Assembly (NCBI GenBank): GCA_013215945.1
Contig: JABSOM010000008.1
Coordinates: 62,001-126,000 of the forward strand
Origin: Campylobacteraceae bacterium
GTDB lineage: Bacteria; Campylobacterota; Campylobacteria; Campylobacterales; Arcobacteraceae
Direction: 5' to 3'
DNA: 64,000 nucleotides
Each line of letters opens with the position of its first letter. Within the stretch, counting starts at the first letter, position 1. The translations under genes were made by a program, and so were the position numbers. The notes under the pieces are model-generated. The model had not been told where the DNA came from and made no database searches. It saw only the letters and a list, made by a program, of their open reading frames with translations. Below, piece after piece: positions 16,775 to 27,735 of the stretch.

Positions 16775-18019
16775 ATGAAAATAAGCCCAAAAGTTTTAGA
16801 AATAAATAAAAGCATAAACTATAAACTTACTTTAAAAGATACTTCCAATGTAGAATCTATTGAGATTCTTACAAGAGCTGATTTTTATCATAAAGACAGT
16901 ATTAAATATAAAATCAAAAACAATATCATATTGTTTTCTTATAGCATGAAATTTCTTGGTGAATTTGTTATAAAAGTACATTTTACCTATAAAGAATCAA
17001 AAGTTCTTACACTTTTTTGCCTTGATAAAAATATGATTAAACGCCTACCACTTAAAGGTGATTTACATATGCATTCAACTTTCTCAGATGGAAGAACAAG
17101 CCCCTTAGCTATGGTTATGGCTTGCCTTGATGCAGGAATGGATTTTCTTAGCGTTACAGATCACGATGCACAAGAAGGCTCATTGGATGCCATAAAAAAA
17201 GTCAAAAAAAACAATATTGATATCTTAGTATTACCAGGAGAAGAAATAAGTGTTGGTGGAAAAAAAGACATGTCTGTTGCACAAGGCAATGGACATATCT
17301 TATGTATTAATGCAAACAGATCTATTGAAGATCAAAGAAAAGATAAAACAAAATATCAAAAAGAACTACAAGAAATTGTAAAAATACTAAAAAAAGAAGA
17401 CATTGATGAAAACATTGATCCGGTACATTATGCTAAAAATATTTGGGTGATTAATAAAATAAAAGAAGCAAAAGGAATTTCCATCCTTGCCCATCCAAAC
17501 TGGGTATATAAAGATGGAAAATATCACTTACACCAAGCATTTTATAGAGAAATGATAAAAAGTTCGCAATTAGATGGAGTAGAAGTTTTTGGGGAAGAGA
17601 AAATAAGAGAACACAATAACATGACCTATTTAACGACTTTGCAAAATAAAAGTGATATTAAATACTTAGCACCTTTTGGTAATTCAGATGCCCATGACAG
17701 CAATCATGAACTCGGAGAAAGATTTACTCTTTTATTTGTCAAAGAAAAAAGCAATGAAGGTATCATATCTTCAATCAAAGAAGGTCTTAGCTGTGCAGTA
17801 TTCAAAAGAGAAAATAAAGAGCATCAATACATAGGAAAAGATGCTTTAGCTTCATATTCTTATTTTTTAATAAAAGAATATTATCCAAAACACCTTAGCT
17901 TAAAAAGCAGATTAGCTAAATTATATGTTGATCAATTTTTAAATGATATAAGTTATGAAAGAAAAATAAATATTGTAAAACAAAAACTGGAAAATTATAC
18001 TAAGCGTTTTTTTACTTAA
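16775..18019 (+). CDS. PHP-domain metallophosphoesterase
   Basis: 414 residues. The PHP metal-binding motifs are present in order: GDLHMHSTFSDG near 98, SVTDHDA near 129, GEEISV near 160, ILAHPNW near 237 and FGNSDAHDS near 300. This is the arrangement of trinuclear-metal phosphoesterases such as histidinol-phosphate phosphatases and RNase AM-like proteins. An N-terminal extension of about 90 residues looks beta-rich and has no recognised match. A lone gene with a good AGGAAA ribosome site. It ends one base before the convergent tautomerase gene stop. The substrate is unknown. Confidence 0.8.
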   Translation: MKISPKVLEINKSINYKLTLKDTSNVESIEILTRADFYHKDSIKYKIKNNIILFSYSMKFLGEFVIKVHFTYKESKVLTLFCLDKNMIKRLPLKGDLHMHSTFSDGRTSPLAMVMACLDAGMDFLSVTDHDAQEGSLDAIKKVKKNNIDILVLPGEEISVGGKKDMSVAQGNGHILCINANRSIEDQRKDKTKYQKELQEIVKILKKEDIDENIDPVHYAKNIWVINKIKEAKGISILAHPNWVYKDGKYHLHQAFYREMIKSSQLDGVEVFGEEKIREHNNMTYLTTLQNKSDIKYLAPFGNSDAHDSNHELGERFTLLFVKEKSNEGIISSIKEGLSCAVFKRENKEHQYIGKDALASYSYFLIKEYYPKHLSLKSRLAKLYVDQFLNDISYERKINIVKQKLENYTKRFFT

Positions 18020-18020
18020 A

Positions 18021-18398
18021 CTAAATCTTGGGCATAGAAAACTCATAATTAGGGTCAAGCATATTTTTATTAAAATATGAGGCCCTCTCAAACTCCACAA
18101 CATTACAGCCAATATGTTTAAGAGAGGGAAACATTGAACTTAAACCCCCAACAAGTGTTTTAGATAAATAAACTTTTTGTTCAATAGTTCTTCCTTGCAT
18201 AATATTTGCAAATACATGAATAAAGTTTTCTTTTTTATTTCCAGTAATGTATTTTTTATAAAAATTTATTCTTATTTTTATATCATTTTCATGGAAAAGT
18301 TTCGTTTCAATAAGCAAAATATTGACTTGTTCTAGTATTTTTTCTTCTTTGTGCAGGCTTAGAATATCTTCCGAACAATCTATTACAAAATGTGGCAT
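18021..18398 (-). CDS. 5-carboxymethyl-2-hydroxymuconate isomerase-like tautomerase (CHMI family)
   Basis: 125 residues starting MPHFVIDCSEDIL. The family uses the N-terminal proline (after Met removal) as catalytic base, so the ATG at 18398 must be the start. It has AAGG 8 bases upstream. The open frame continues to 18446, but that start would bury the proline and is rejected. True CHMI acts in homoprotocatechuate breakdown. No such pathway genes are here, so the real substrate is open. Lies downstream of the MocR-type regulator in the same direction. Confidence 0.78.
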   Translation of the reverse strand: MPHFVIDCSEDILSLHKEEKILEQVNILLIETKLFHENDIKIRINFYKKYITGNKKENFIHVFANIMQGRTIEQKVYLSKTLVGGLSSMFPSLKHIGCNVVEFERASYFNKNMLDPNYEFSMPKI

Positions 18399-18449
18399 AA
18401 TAAGGCCTTTTTTTACTTTATTATAACCACAATCTTCTTTTGTCATTGT

Positions 18450-19835
18450 TTACTTATTTAAACACAAAAACCAGATCTTTGAAAATCTTTCTATTGCTTT
18501 TGCAAAATCTTCTTCTTTTAAACCACCAAAACCCATACGAATACCATCGTATGTACCAATAGCTACATCGTGTACAAAATAAATTTTAATCTTTTCTTTT
18601 AAAGCCAAAGAATGTAAAAGACTAAAGTCCATTTTATCTTTTGCATCAATGACTAAAGATAAACCAATACCTTCACTTTTTATTATTACTGTGTCTTTTA
18701 ATTTATCTAATAATAATTCTTTCATTATCTTATGTTTTCTTTTATTAAGGGTTCGTACTTTTCTTTGATGTTTATCCCAAAATCCTTCTTTCATGAACAA
18801 AGAAAGGGTATTTTGAAGCATTAAAGAAACACGTGCATGTTTAGAATCACTTAAGTCCAAATACACTTTTAAAAGCTGTTTTGGCAAAACCATATAAGAT
18901 ATTCTTAAACTAGGAGACAAAGACTTAGAAAATGTTCCTAAATATATAACAGAGTCATTATCATCTAAACCTTGCAGACTTGGTATTGGTCTATTGTAAT
19001 AAGAAAGTTCACTGTCGTAATCATCTTCAATAATAAAAGCTTTGTTCTTTTTTGCCCAAGCAAGAATTTGCAGTCTGTTTGATATAGGAATACTAACTCC
19101 TGTTGGAAATTGATGGGAAGGGGTTAAATAAAGAATTTTACTTTTCGTTTTCGCAAGCTCCTTTAAAACAATTCCACTTTCATTTAGAGCTATTTCATCA
19201 ATACAATATCCTTGTTCTAAAAAAACATCTTTTGCTAATTTATAACCTGGACATTCGATTGCTAAAGATTTATGTGTTTTTTTTAATATTTTTGTTAATA
19301 ACATCATAGAATCATCAAAACCATGACATACAATTATCTGAGATGCCTCACACTTAACTTTCCTAGATAAGCTTAAGTATTTACTTATCTCTTCTATTAA
19401 ACCCCTCTCACCTTTAGCTTGTGAGTTATCACAATAATCTAAATTGGCATCCAGACTTTTATTGCTTAGGCGTTTCCAAATTTTAAGAGGAAAAGAATTT
19501 TTTTCTTGCCTTGCAGGGTAAAAATCATAATCATAGTGTACTTTTTCAATTTTTATTTCATTCATTTCATTAAAACAAGAAGAATCAATATTTTTATAAT
19601 TATTCGCAATAACAAAATATGAAGATCTGTTTTTACTATCAATATAACCTTCAATAACTAATTGTGAGTAAGCATTTGAAACGGTCGTTTTGCTAAGATT
19701 ATACCTATTACACATTTTTCTTATAGAAAAAAGTTTATCTCCTATTTCATAAGAACTCGTTATGTCTTTTTTAATGGCTTGGTACAATTGAATAAACAAG
19801 GGTATTTTACTATTAGAATCTAATACATACATCAT
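18450..19835 (-). CDS. MocR/PdxR-type GntR-family transcriptional regulator
   Basis: 461 residues. The N-terminal winged helix (about 8-80: PLFIQLYQAIKKDI, then IRKMCNRYNLSKTTVSNAYSQ) is fused to a fold-type-I aminotransferase domain. The PLP lysine lies in LGTFSKSLSPSLRISY, with the cofactor aspartate in EDDYDSE. Such proteins sense PLP or amino compounds rather than catalyse. The divergent gene, 86 bases away, encodes a pyridoxamine-phosphate-oxidase-like protein, a typical target arrangement. The shared gap would hold the operator. Confidence 0.9.
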   Translation of the reverse strand: MMYVLDSNSKIPLFIQLYQAIKKDITSSYEIGDKLFSIRKMCNRYNLSKTTVSNAYSQLVIEGYIDSKNRSSYFVIANNYKNIDSSCFNEMNEIKIEKVHYDYDFYPARQEKNSFPLKIWKRLSNKSLDANLDYCDNSQAKGERGLIEEISKYLSLSRKVKCEASQIIVCHGFDDSMMLLTKILKKTHKSLAIECPGYKLAKDVFLEQGYCIDEIALNESGIVLKELAKTKSKILYLTPSHQFPTGVSIPISNRLQILAWAKKNKAFIIEDDYDSELSYYNRPIPSLQGLDDNDSVIYLGTFSKSLSPSLRISYMVLPKQLLKVYLDLSDSKHARVSLMLQNTLSLFMKEGFWDKHQRKVRTLNKRKHKIMKELLLDKLKDTVIIKSEGIGLSLVIDAKDKMDFSLLHSLALKEKIKIYFVHDVAIGTYDGIRMGFGGLKEEDFAKAIERFSKIWFLCLNK

Positions 19836-19921
19836 CTGTCCTTATATTATTTATATAATTTGTATCTTTAAAGATGGTCAGTTTTTTGATATATTATCAC
19901 AATTAAAACAAAAGGACAAGC

Positions 19922-20524
19922 ATGAAAAAAGCATTTACTATTGAAAGCTCGCAAATTGTAAAACGTTTAATAAGCGAAAATGAATACGGAACACTGGCAC
20001 TTTGTGTGGACAATAAACCTTATAGTGTACCTATTAATTATGTAGAGTATAAAGGTGAAATATATTTTCATGGAGCTAAAAAAGGAAAAAAAATACAAAT
20101 GATTAGAGAAAATGCATATGCATCTTTTTCAATGGTTGAAGCCTATTCTTTATTGCCTTCTTATTTCTCAACTGATGATGGAAGAGCATCCCCTGCTACA
20201 CATTTATATAAGTCTGTAATTATAGATGGAATGATTGAATTTGTAGATAATTTTGAAGAAAAAACACAAGGTTTTGCTGCTTTAATGAAAAAATACCAAA
20301 AAGAAGGACAATATATTGCATTAAGCGATGAAATATATCAAAGAATAATAAAATCAACAGCTATGTATAAACTTATACCTCACGAAACATCTGCAAAATT
20401 TAAATTTGGCCAAAACTATAATAAAAAAAGATATGCAAGAGTAGTAGAACATTTAGAAAAAAGAGGCACACAAAAAGATTTAGAAACGCTAGAGTTAATG
20501 AGAATGTATCACGAAGAAAAATAA
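19922..20524 (+). CDS. pyridoxamine 5'-phosphate oxidase-related flavin-binding protein
   Basis: 200 residues of the split-barrel flavoprotein type: GTLALCVDNKPYSVPINYVE (about 22-41) and GEIYFHGAKKGKK (about 45-57) form the FMN-binding sheet. It is close to the nitroimidazole-resistance (NimA)-like subgroup, small FMN proteins of uncertain reaction. Divergent from the MocR-type regulator, which is probably its controller. It should not be called PdxH. The C-terminal part is charged and helical. Confidence 0.78.
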   Translation: MKKAFTIESSQIVKRLISENEYGTLALCVDNKPYSVPINYVEYKGEIYFHGAKKGKKIQMIRENAYASFSMVEAYSLLPSYFSTDDGRASPATHLYKSVIIDGMIEFVDNFEEKTQGFAALMKKYQKEGQYIALSDEIYQRIIKSTAMYKLIPHETSAKFKFGQNYNKKRYARVVEHLEKRGTQKDLETLELMRMYHEEK

Positions 20525-20544
20525 GATGAATTAATCATCTTATT
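20520..20544. terminator. bidirectional terminator between flavin protein gene and ruvC
   Basis: AATAAGATGA and TCATCTTATT form a perfect 10-bp stem around ATTAA. The stem contains both convergent stop codons and is followed by T-rich sequence. Confidence 0.7.
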
Positions 20545-21002
20545 CTTTGAGAGTGAGTAATTGCTATTGCAATTGCATCCGTTATATCAAGTGGTTTAAT
20601 TTCTTTTTTTATACCCAAAAGTCTTTTAACCATGAAAGCCACCTGCTCTTTTGTAGCTTTTCCATTTCCTGTCACTGCTTTTTTAACCTGTAAGGGCGTA
20701 TATTCGGCAAAATTTCCAAATTCTTGTAATACTTTTAATGAAATTGCTCCTCTAAATTGAGCCAATTTTATAACTGTTTTTGGATTAAATGCAAAAAACA
20801 TATCTTCAATTGAAACTTCATCAATTGTATGCTTAGAAAAAATTAGCTCCAAACCTTCTACCATTTCAAGAATTTGTTCTTGTAAAATTCTTGATTTCAT
20901 TTTAATTAATCCAGCTTCAATAAGTTTAATACTACTACCATTTTTAGCCACAATTGCATATCCACAGTTAATAGTACCTGGATCTATTCCCAATATATTC
21001 AC
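20535..21002 (-). CDS. ruvC: Holliday junction resolvase RuvC
   Basis: 155 residues. A Holliday-junction endonuclease. [16 protein letters not shown] carries the first catalytic aspartate (D7), [13 protein letters not shown] a second acidic residue, and [12 protein letters not shown] the C-terminal acidic pair. The start codon is GTG at 21002. It is the first gene left of the origin and is read away from it, so its 5' end abuts the DnaA-box cluster and its promoter lies inside oriC1. This may couple its transcription to DnaA occupancy, which is an inference. Confidence 0.95.
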   Translation of the reverse strand: MNILGIDPGTINCGYAIVAKNGSSIKLIEAGLIKMKSRILQEQILEMVEGLELIFSKHTIDEVSIEDMFFAFNPKTVIKLAQFRGAISLKVLQEFGNFAEYTPLQVKKAVTGNGKATKEQVAFMVKRLLGIKKEIKPLDITDAIAIAITHSQRIR

Positions 21003-21208
21003 GTCTTAACCCTTTTTATTCACTTAATTCACATTACAATAATGAGAACTATTCACATCTTATTTGCCTATATAGCGTTCATTATACATAAATATTCACT
21101 TAATTATAAACTTATTCACAAGTTATTAACGTATTATTCACGTCGTGAATAAGTTTTTATATAAAATTAGATATAATATTTGACATCTAAACAAAGAGTT
21201 AATAATTA
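21003..21208. other. oriC1: DnaA-box cluster upstream of dnaA
   Basis: Three perfect TTATTCAC boxes on the plus strand (21016-21023, 21112-21119, 21134-21141), one perfect box on the minus strand (GTGAATAA 21145-21152) and two one-mismatch boxes (CTATTCAC 21049-21056, ATATTCAC 21092-21099) lie in 140 bases. The last two perfect boxes form the dyad TTATTCAC-GTC-GTGAATAA. TTATTCAC-type boxes and a cluster upstream of dnaA are established features of Campylobacterota origins, which are often bipartite. A TATAAT at 21172-21177 is the likely dnaA -10. Confidence 0.88.
21172..21177 (+). promoter_or_regulatory. dnaA promoter -10 box
   Basis: A perfect TATAAT 31 bases before the dnaA start, just right of the last DnaA boxes. 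DnaA bound to the 21134-21152 dyad would sit about over the -35 region, which suggests autoregulation. Confidence 0.6.
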
Positions 21209-22525
21209 ATGACAAATAAAGATATTTTAACAATTTTAAAAGAAGAAAATTCTTCTATTGACTATGATAGGTACCTAAAACAGTTAATATATAAAAAAAC
21301 ATCTTCGGATGAAAAAATAGCTATTTTTGAAGTGCCAAATAAATTTATTGCTATGTATATTAAAAGCAAATATACAACAGTAATACAAAACTGCTTTGAA
21401 AAAATGGAAAACTATACACCCGCAATTGAAATAAAAGTTACAGGTGAGAGAAAAACAAAAAAAGCAATATTATCTCAAAATGAAAAAGAAAAAACCACTG
21501 AAAGTACTATTCTAAATCCTTCTTATACCTTTGATTCTTTCATTGTAGGTTCTTCAAATCAAATGGCTTATAATGCTTCTTTAGCCGTATCTAAAAAACC
21601 AGGAATTCAATACAATCCATTATTTATTTATGGTGGAACGGGTTTAGGAAAAACACATTTACTTCAAAGTATAGGTAATTCTGCAATTGAAGAAGGAAAA
21701 ACAATTATTTATGTAACAATTGAACAGTTCATGAATGATTTCACTTTCTCAATTAAAAATAAAAACATGGATCACTTCCGTGCTAAGTACCGAAATTGCG
21801 ATGTTTTACTTATAGATGATATTCAATTTTTATCAGGAAAAGAACAAACTCAAGAAGAGTTTTTTCATACCTTTAATGAATTACACAATGCTAAAAAACA
21901 AATTATAATGACCTCAGACAGACTTCCTTCGCAAATTGCAGGTTTAGTTGATAGATTAAAATCTCGTTTTGAGTGGGGATTAACAGCAGATATTCAGATT
22001 CCAGGTTTAGAAACAAAAATTGCAATTATTGAAAAAAAATCTGAATTAAATGGAATTGTTTTAACCAAAGACATTGTAAATTATATTGCAACCAATCTTG
22101 ATTCATCTATTAGAGAAATTGAAGGCGTACTAATCCGTATTAATGCTTCAGCATCTCTATTAAACCAAGAAATAAATCTTGAAATGGTACAAGCCTTATT
22201 AAAAGATACTATTAAAGAAACAAAAGAGAATATTAAATTACCTGATATAATAAATGTAGTAGCAAGTGAGCTTAATATTAAACCAAGCGACATTAGATCT
22301 AAAAAAAGAACAGCAACTGTTGCTAATGCCAGAAGAGTTGTGATTTATTTAGCACGAGATCTTACACATAACTCTATGCCAGACATTGCTAAGTTTTTAG
22401 GAATGAAGGATCACTCTTCAATTTCTCATAATATTAAAAAAGCAAATGAATTAATAGAAAAAGATCAAAATTTTAAATTAATTATTCAAAATTTGAAGAA
22501 TAAAATCATAAATAAGGAGTGGTAA
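21209..22525 (+). CDS. dnaA: chromosomal replication initiator DnaA
   Basis: 438 residues. Domain I occupies about 1-80, followed by a short linker. The AAA+ ATPase has Walker A GGTGLGKTHLLQ near 145 and Walker B LLIDDIQFL near 205. The DNA-binding domain IV (about 340-438) carries ARRVVIYLARDL and GMKDHSSISHNIKKA, the DnaA-box recognition signature. It binds the TTATTCAC-type boxes on both sides of its own gene. Gene order ruvC-dnaA-dnaN-gyrB marks the chromosomal origin. Confidence 0.98.
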   Translation: MTNKDILTILKEENSSIDYDRYLKQLIYKKTSSDEKIAIFEVPNKFIAMYIKSKYTTVIQNCFEKMENYTPAIEIKVTGERKTKKAILSQNEKEKTTESTILNPSYTFDSFIVGSSNQMAYNASLAVSKKPGIQYNPLFIYGGTGLGKTHLLQSIGNSAIEEGKTIIYVTIEQFMNDFTFSIKNKNMDHFRAKYRNCDVLLIDDIQFLSGKEQTQEEFFHTFNELHNAKKQIIMTSDRLPSQIAGLVDRLKSRFEWGLTADIQIPGLETKIAIIEKKSELNGIVLTKDIVNYIATNLDSSIREIEGVLIRINASASLLNQEINLEMVQALLKDTIKETKENIKLPDIINVVASELNIKPSDIRSKKRTATVANARRVVIYLARDLTHNSMPDIAKFLGMKDHSSISHNIKKANELIEKDQNFKLIIQNLKNKIINKEW

Positions 22526-22693
22526 AAAAATAGTAGAATAAAAGTTAAATGCTTTTGTGTGAAAAGATGTGAATATAATATCAAAGTTAATAACAGGCTT
22601 TCATTACGTTAAGCTCAATGATACAGCTATGTTTTCATCTTTTCACATGTACTACTACTACCACTACTTAAAATATATAATAAGGGAGTAAAA
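22526..22693. other. oriC2: inverted DnaA boxes and DnaA-trio-like triplets between dnaA and dnaN
   Basis: A 12-bp inverted repeat, TGTGAAAAGATG (22558-22569) and CATCTTTTCACA (22636-22647), contains two non-canonical CTTTTCAC boxes, and ATATTCAC lies on the minus strand at 22569-22576. Right of the last box, CTA CTA CTA CCA CTA CTT runs from 22652 to 22669, the complement of 3'-GAT-5' DnaA-trios, and is followed by the pure A/T stretch AAAATATATAATAA. Box, trios, A/T in this order is the layout of a bacterial unwinding element. Confidence 0.75.
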
Positions 22694-23767
22694 ATGAGAT
22701 TCATAATTACTAAATCTATATTCGAAAATATCATTTCGTCTATGCAACCATTTTTAGAAAAAAAAGATGCAAGTTCAATAACATCACATATTTATCTGGA
22801 AACATTAAATGCTAAATTAATAATCAAAGCAACTGATTATGAAGTAGGATTAACATCACTAGTAACAGATATAAGAGATATAACAGATGGTAAAGCTACT
22901 GTTAATGGTAATAATCTATTAGGAATAATTAAAAGACTAAAAGATGAAGATATTATTTTAGATACAGATTCAAATAATAATCTGATTATTAAACAAAATA
23001 AATCTACTTTTAAATTACCAATGTATGATGCAAATGAATACCCTTCATTTCCTACAAGTGATAATTTAAAGAAATTAGATATATCAACTATTAATTTAAT
23101 TAATTCGATTAAAAAAATTACTCCTGCAATTGATAATAACAATCCAAAGTTTGAATTAAATGGATCTTTAATTGATATTAAAAATTCTATTATAAATTTT
23201 GTAGCTACAGATACAAGACGACTTGCAATATCCCATCTGCAAAATATAAGCAATGATGAAACACAAATTATTATTCCTAAAAAAGCAATTATAGAAATTC
23301 AAAAACTTTTTTTAGATGAAGCAAATATTTTATATGATGATACCAATATTATAATTTCTAATGAACGAATGACATTCTTCTCAAAATTAATAAATGGTAA
23401 GTTTCCTGATTATGAAAGAATTATTCCAAAAAATTTAAAACATACTTTATCAATTCCTAAAGCTATGTTAGTAGATTCTATTAAATTAGTAACTTCTTTA
23501 TTTTCAAATATCAAAATTACTTTTACTCCCAATTCTATTTTATTTGAATCCTTAGATGAAGACAGTGAAGCAAAAACACAAGTAGATATCAATTTAAATA
23601 TTGAAGATGAATTTTATTTAGCAGTAAATGCTAAATACTTATTGGATTTTTTAAGTATGAGCAATAATGAAAATATTAAAGTTGGATTTAATGAATCTAA
23701 TTTACCTTTCTATTTAGAAGATGAAAAATTTTATACAATTGTAATGCCAATTGTATTAGAAAAATAA
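22694..23767 (+). CDS. dnaN: DNA polymerase III sliding clamp (beta subunit)
   Basis: 357 residues. A ring-shaped processivity clamp. The three-fold repeat is recognisable, with ATDYEVGLTS in domain 1, FVATDTRRLAISH in domain 2 and the C-terminal FYTIVMPIVLEK, near the hydrophobic peptide-binding pocket. Starts 168 bases after dnaA across oriC2, preceded by a GGGAG ribosome site. The next gene, gyrB, begins 9 bases after its stop, so dnaN-gyrB are one transcript. Confidence 0.97.
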   Translation: MRFIITKSIFENIISSMQPFLEKKDASSITSHIYLETLNAKLIIKATDYEVGLTSLVTDIRDITDGKATVNGNNLLGIIKRLKDEDIILDTDSNNNLIIKQNKSTFKLPMYDANEYPSFPTSDNLKKLDISTINLINSIKKITPAIDNNNPKFELNGSLIDIKNSIINFVATDTRRLAISHLQNISNDETQIIIPKKAIIEIQKLFLDEANILYDDTNIIISNERMTFFSKLINGKFPDYERIIPKNLKHTLSIPKAMLVDSIKLVTSLFSNIKITFTPNSILFESLDEDSEAKTQVDINLNIEDEFYLAVNAKYLLDFLSMSNNENIKVGFNESNLPFYLEDEKFYTIVMPIVLEK

Positions 23768-26095
<2,328 letters not shown>

Positions 26096-26098
<3 letters not shown>

Positions 26099-26124
26099 AA
26101 ATTGATTCTTTTCATCAATTTCTA
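26096..26124 (+). terminator. hairpin at the gyrB stop
   Basis: TAGAAATTGAT / ATCAATTTCTA, a perfect 11-bp stem with loop TCTTTTC, beginning at the gyrB stop codon itself. There is no T-run, so it may instead protect the 3' end. The segment AATCAATTTCTA recurs at about 26209-26220, beyond the next repeat. Confidence 0.6.
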
Positions 26125-26128
26125 CGTT

Positions 26129-26201
26129 AAGTAAAAGTTCTAAAATGCTCATGTACTTACGTACACTCCGCTTTTAGAACTTCTACTTGCCTTGAACTTA
26201 A
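26129..26201. repeat. palindromic intergenic repeat, copy 1
   Basis: Arms AAGTAAAAGTTCTAAAA (26129-26145) and TTTTAGAACTTCTACTT (26172-26188) pair with one mismatch. Between them is the smaller hairpin TGTAC-TTAC-GTACA and then CTCCGC. After the right arm comes GCCTTGAACTTAA. A related arrangement with the same tail and a similar inner hairpin lies at 53771-53834 after nrdB. Confidence 0.6.
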
Positions 26202-26282
26202 TAAAAATAATCAATTTCTAATAAGAATTATTTTTATAAAAAACTATAATTTTTTATAATTTTTATTAAGGAAATATATTTC

Positions 26283-27029
26283 ATGATTAAATCTTATTTA
26301 AAAAACCTTGTTGATTCTAATGATAACTTTGCAAGTAAAACTTATGATATATGCAATCAACTTCTAATTATATTATCCATTATTGCTTTTTCAATTGAAA
26401 CCATTCCTGATAACAGTTATTCAACGATAAACTATTTAAAAAACTTTGAAGTTTTTGTGATTACTGTTTTTACTTTTGAATATTTTGTACGAATATATAC
26501 AGCGGATAAAAAACTTTCTTATATATTTTCTTTTTATGGACTCATTGATTTATTGGTAATTCTTCCTTTTTATCTTTCTATGTTTATTGATTTACGAGCA
26601 GTTAAAGCTTTTAGGCTTTTGCGATTGTTTTCTTTGTTAAAACTTGTACGATACAGTGCTACGTTAAATAAATTTGAAAAAGCCTTGCATCATTCAAAAG
26701 AAGAATTTATTGTCTTTTTTATTTTTACGATTATTTTGTTTTATTTGGCATCTATTGGAATTTATTATTTTGAGAATACGGCTCAGCCTGAAATATTTAG
26801 AAGTGTTTTTGATTCTATGTGGTGGGCAGTTGCTACTTTAACTACTGTAGGATACGGAGATGTTTATCCTATAACAGTGGGAGGTAAAATTTTTACTACT
26901 ATTATTTTACTCCTAGGACTTGGTATTGTAGGAATTCCTGCTGGTATTGTTGCTTCTGCTTTATCTGAAGTAAATAAAGAAGAACGGCTTAGAAAAAAGA
27001 AAAAAAAAGAAGAACAGTCCCTTAAATAA
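26283..27029 (+). CDS. voltage-gated-type potassium channel
   Basis: 248 residues. A six-helix ion channel subunit: S1-S3 in about 20-95, an arginine-bearing S4-like helix (VKAFRLLRLFSLLKLVRY, about 100-117), S5, then the pore loop with the K+ filter TTVGYGD near 189 and S6 (LLLGLGIVGIPAGIVASAL). A lysine/glutamate-rich tail ends the protein. It probably forms a homotetramer in the inner membrane. Lone gene with an AAGGAAA ribosome site, 184 bases after gyrB. Confidence 0.9.
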   Translation: MIKSYLKNLVDSNDNFASKTYDICNQLLIILSIIAFSIETIPDNSYSTINYLKNFEVFVITVFTFEYFVRIYTADKKLSYIFSFYGLIDLLVILPFYLSMFIDLRAVKAFRLLRLFSLLKLVRYSATLNKFEKALHHSKEEFIVFFIFTIILFYLASIGIYYFENTAQPEIFRSVFDSMWWAVATLTTVGYGDVYPITVGGKIFTTIILLLGLGIVGIPAGIVASALSEVNKEERLRKKKKKEEQSLK

Positions 27030-27125
27030 ATCTTTCATATTGACATATATTTGATAATTCTTCAAAATATTTTATATACTTCTTTATAAAACTCACATTG
27101 TAAGTGATTCAAAAAGGGTGTCGAA

Positions 27126-27530
27126 ATGAAAGTATGTGGAATTGATTTAAAAGCCTCTAACGCAATTTTAGCTGTAATTGAGAAAAAGGATGAAGAAAGT
27201 GTTTTTATTCCTTTAGAGATAAAGAAAATAGCTTTAGACGCAAATGATGAACAAAAAGAGATGATTCAATTTTATGATAATATTTCTGGCTTTTTAAAAG
27301 TAAATCTTATTAACAAAGTGGTGATAAAAAAAAGAGCTAAAAAAGGAAACTTTAGCGGTGGTGCAAATACCTTTAAAATGGAAGCAGCCATACAATTAAG
27401 CGGTATTTGCGATGTATCATTACTTTCTTCTCAAAGCATAAGTTCTTATGAAAAAAAAAATAATGTTATTTTTCCTAAAGAAATTAAAAAATATCAAGAA
27501 GCAGCTTATTTGACCGCAATTTGTTCTTAA
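27126..27530 (+). CDS. DUF3010 family protein
   Basis: 134 residues. The N-terminal MKVCGIDLKASNAILAVIE is an RNase-H-fold-like opening strand pair with an aspartate (D6), comparable with the start of RuvC encoded 6 kb away (ILGIDPG). The later GNFSGGANTFKMEAAIQLSG and NNVIFPKEIKKYQEAAYLTAI fit DUF3010. The function of this family is not established. The RNase-H-like fold, and so a possible nuclease or nucleic-acid-binding role, is inferred. Lone gene. Confidence 0.72.
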   Translation: MKVCGIDLKASNAILAVIEKKDEESVFIPLEIKKIALDANDEQKEMIQFYDNISGFLKVNLINKVVIKKRAKKGNFSGGANTFKMEAAIQLSGICDVSLLSSQSISSYEKKNNVIFPKEIKKYQEAAYLTAICS

Positions 27531-27735
27531 GTTATACTCAAAAGCTTTAGTTATAAATTAATCTAATCTTAAAAAAAAAATATAATTTTAGTATAAGGAT
27601 ATTTCAATATAATATACACATTAGAATTAAATAATTTCTATTTAACTAATATATAAGCTGTAAATAAAAAAATAATCTTTTATTATTCAATTAAACAGTT
27701 TAGATTTAATATATTGTTATTCTTAAAGGCCCTGA

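Noticed and set aside
18399-18446. N-terminal extension of the CHMI-like tautomerase
   Set aside because: The catalytic proline must follow the initiator Met, and the ribosome site is in front of the ATG at 18398.
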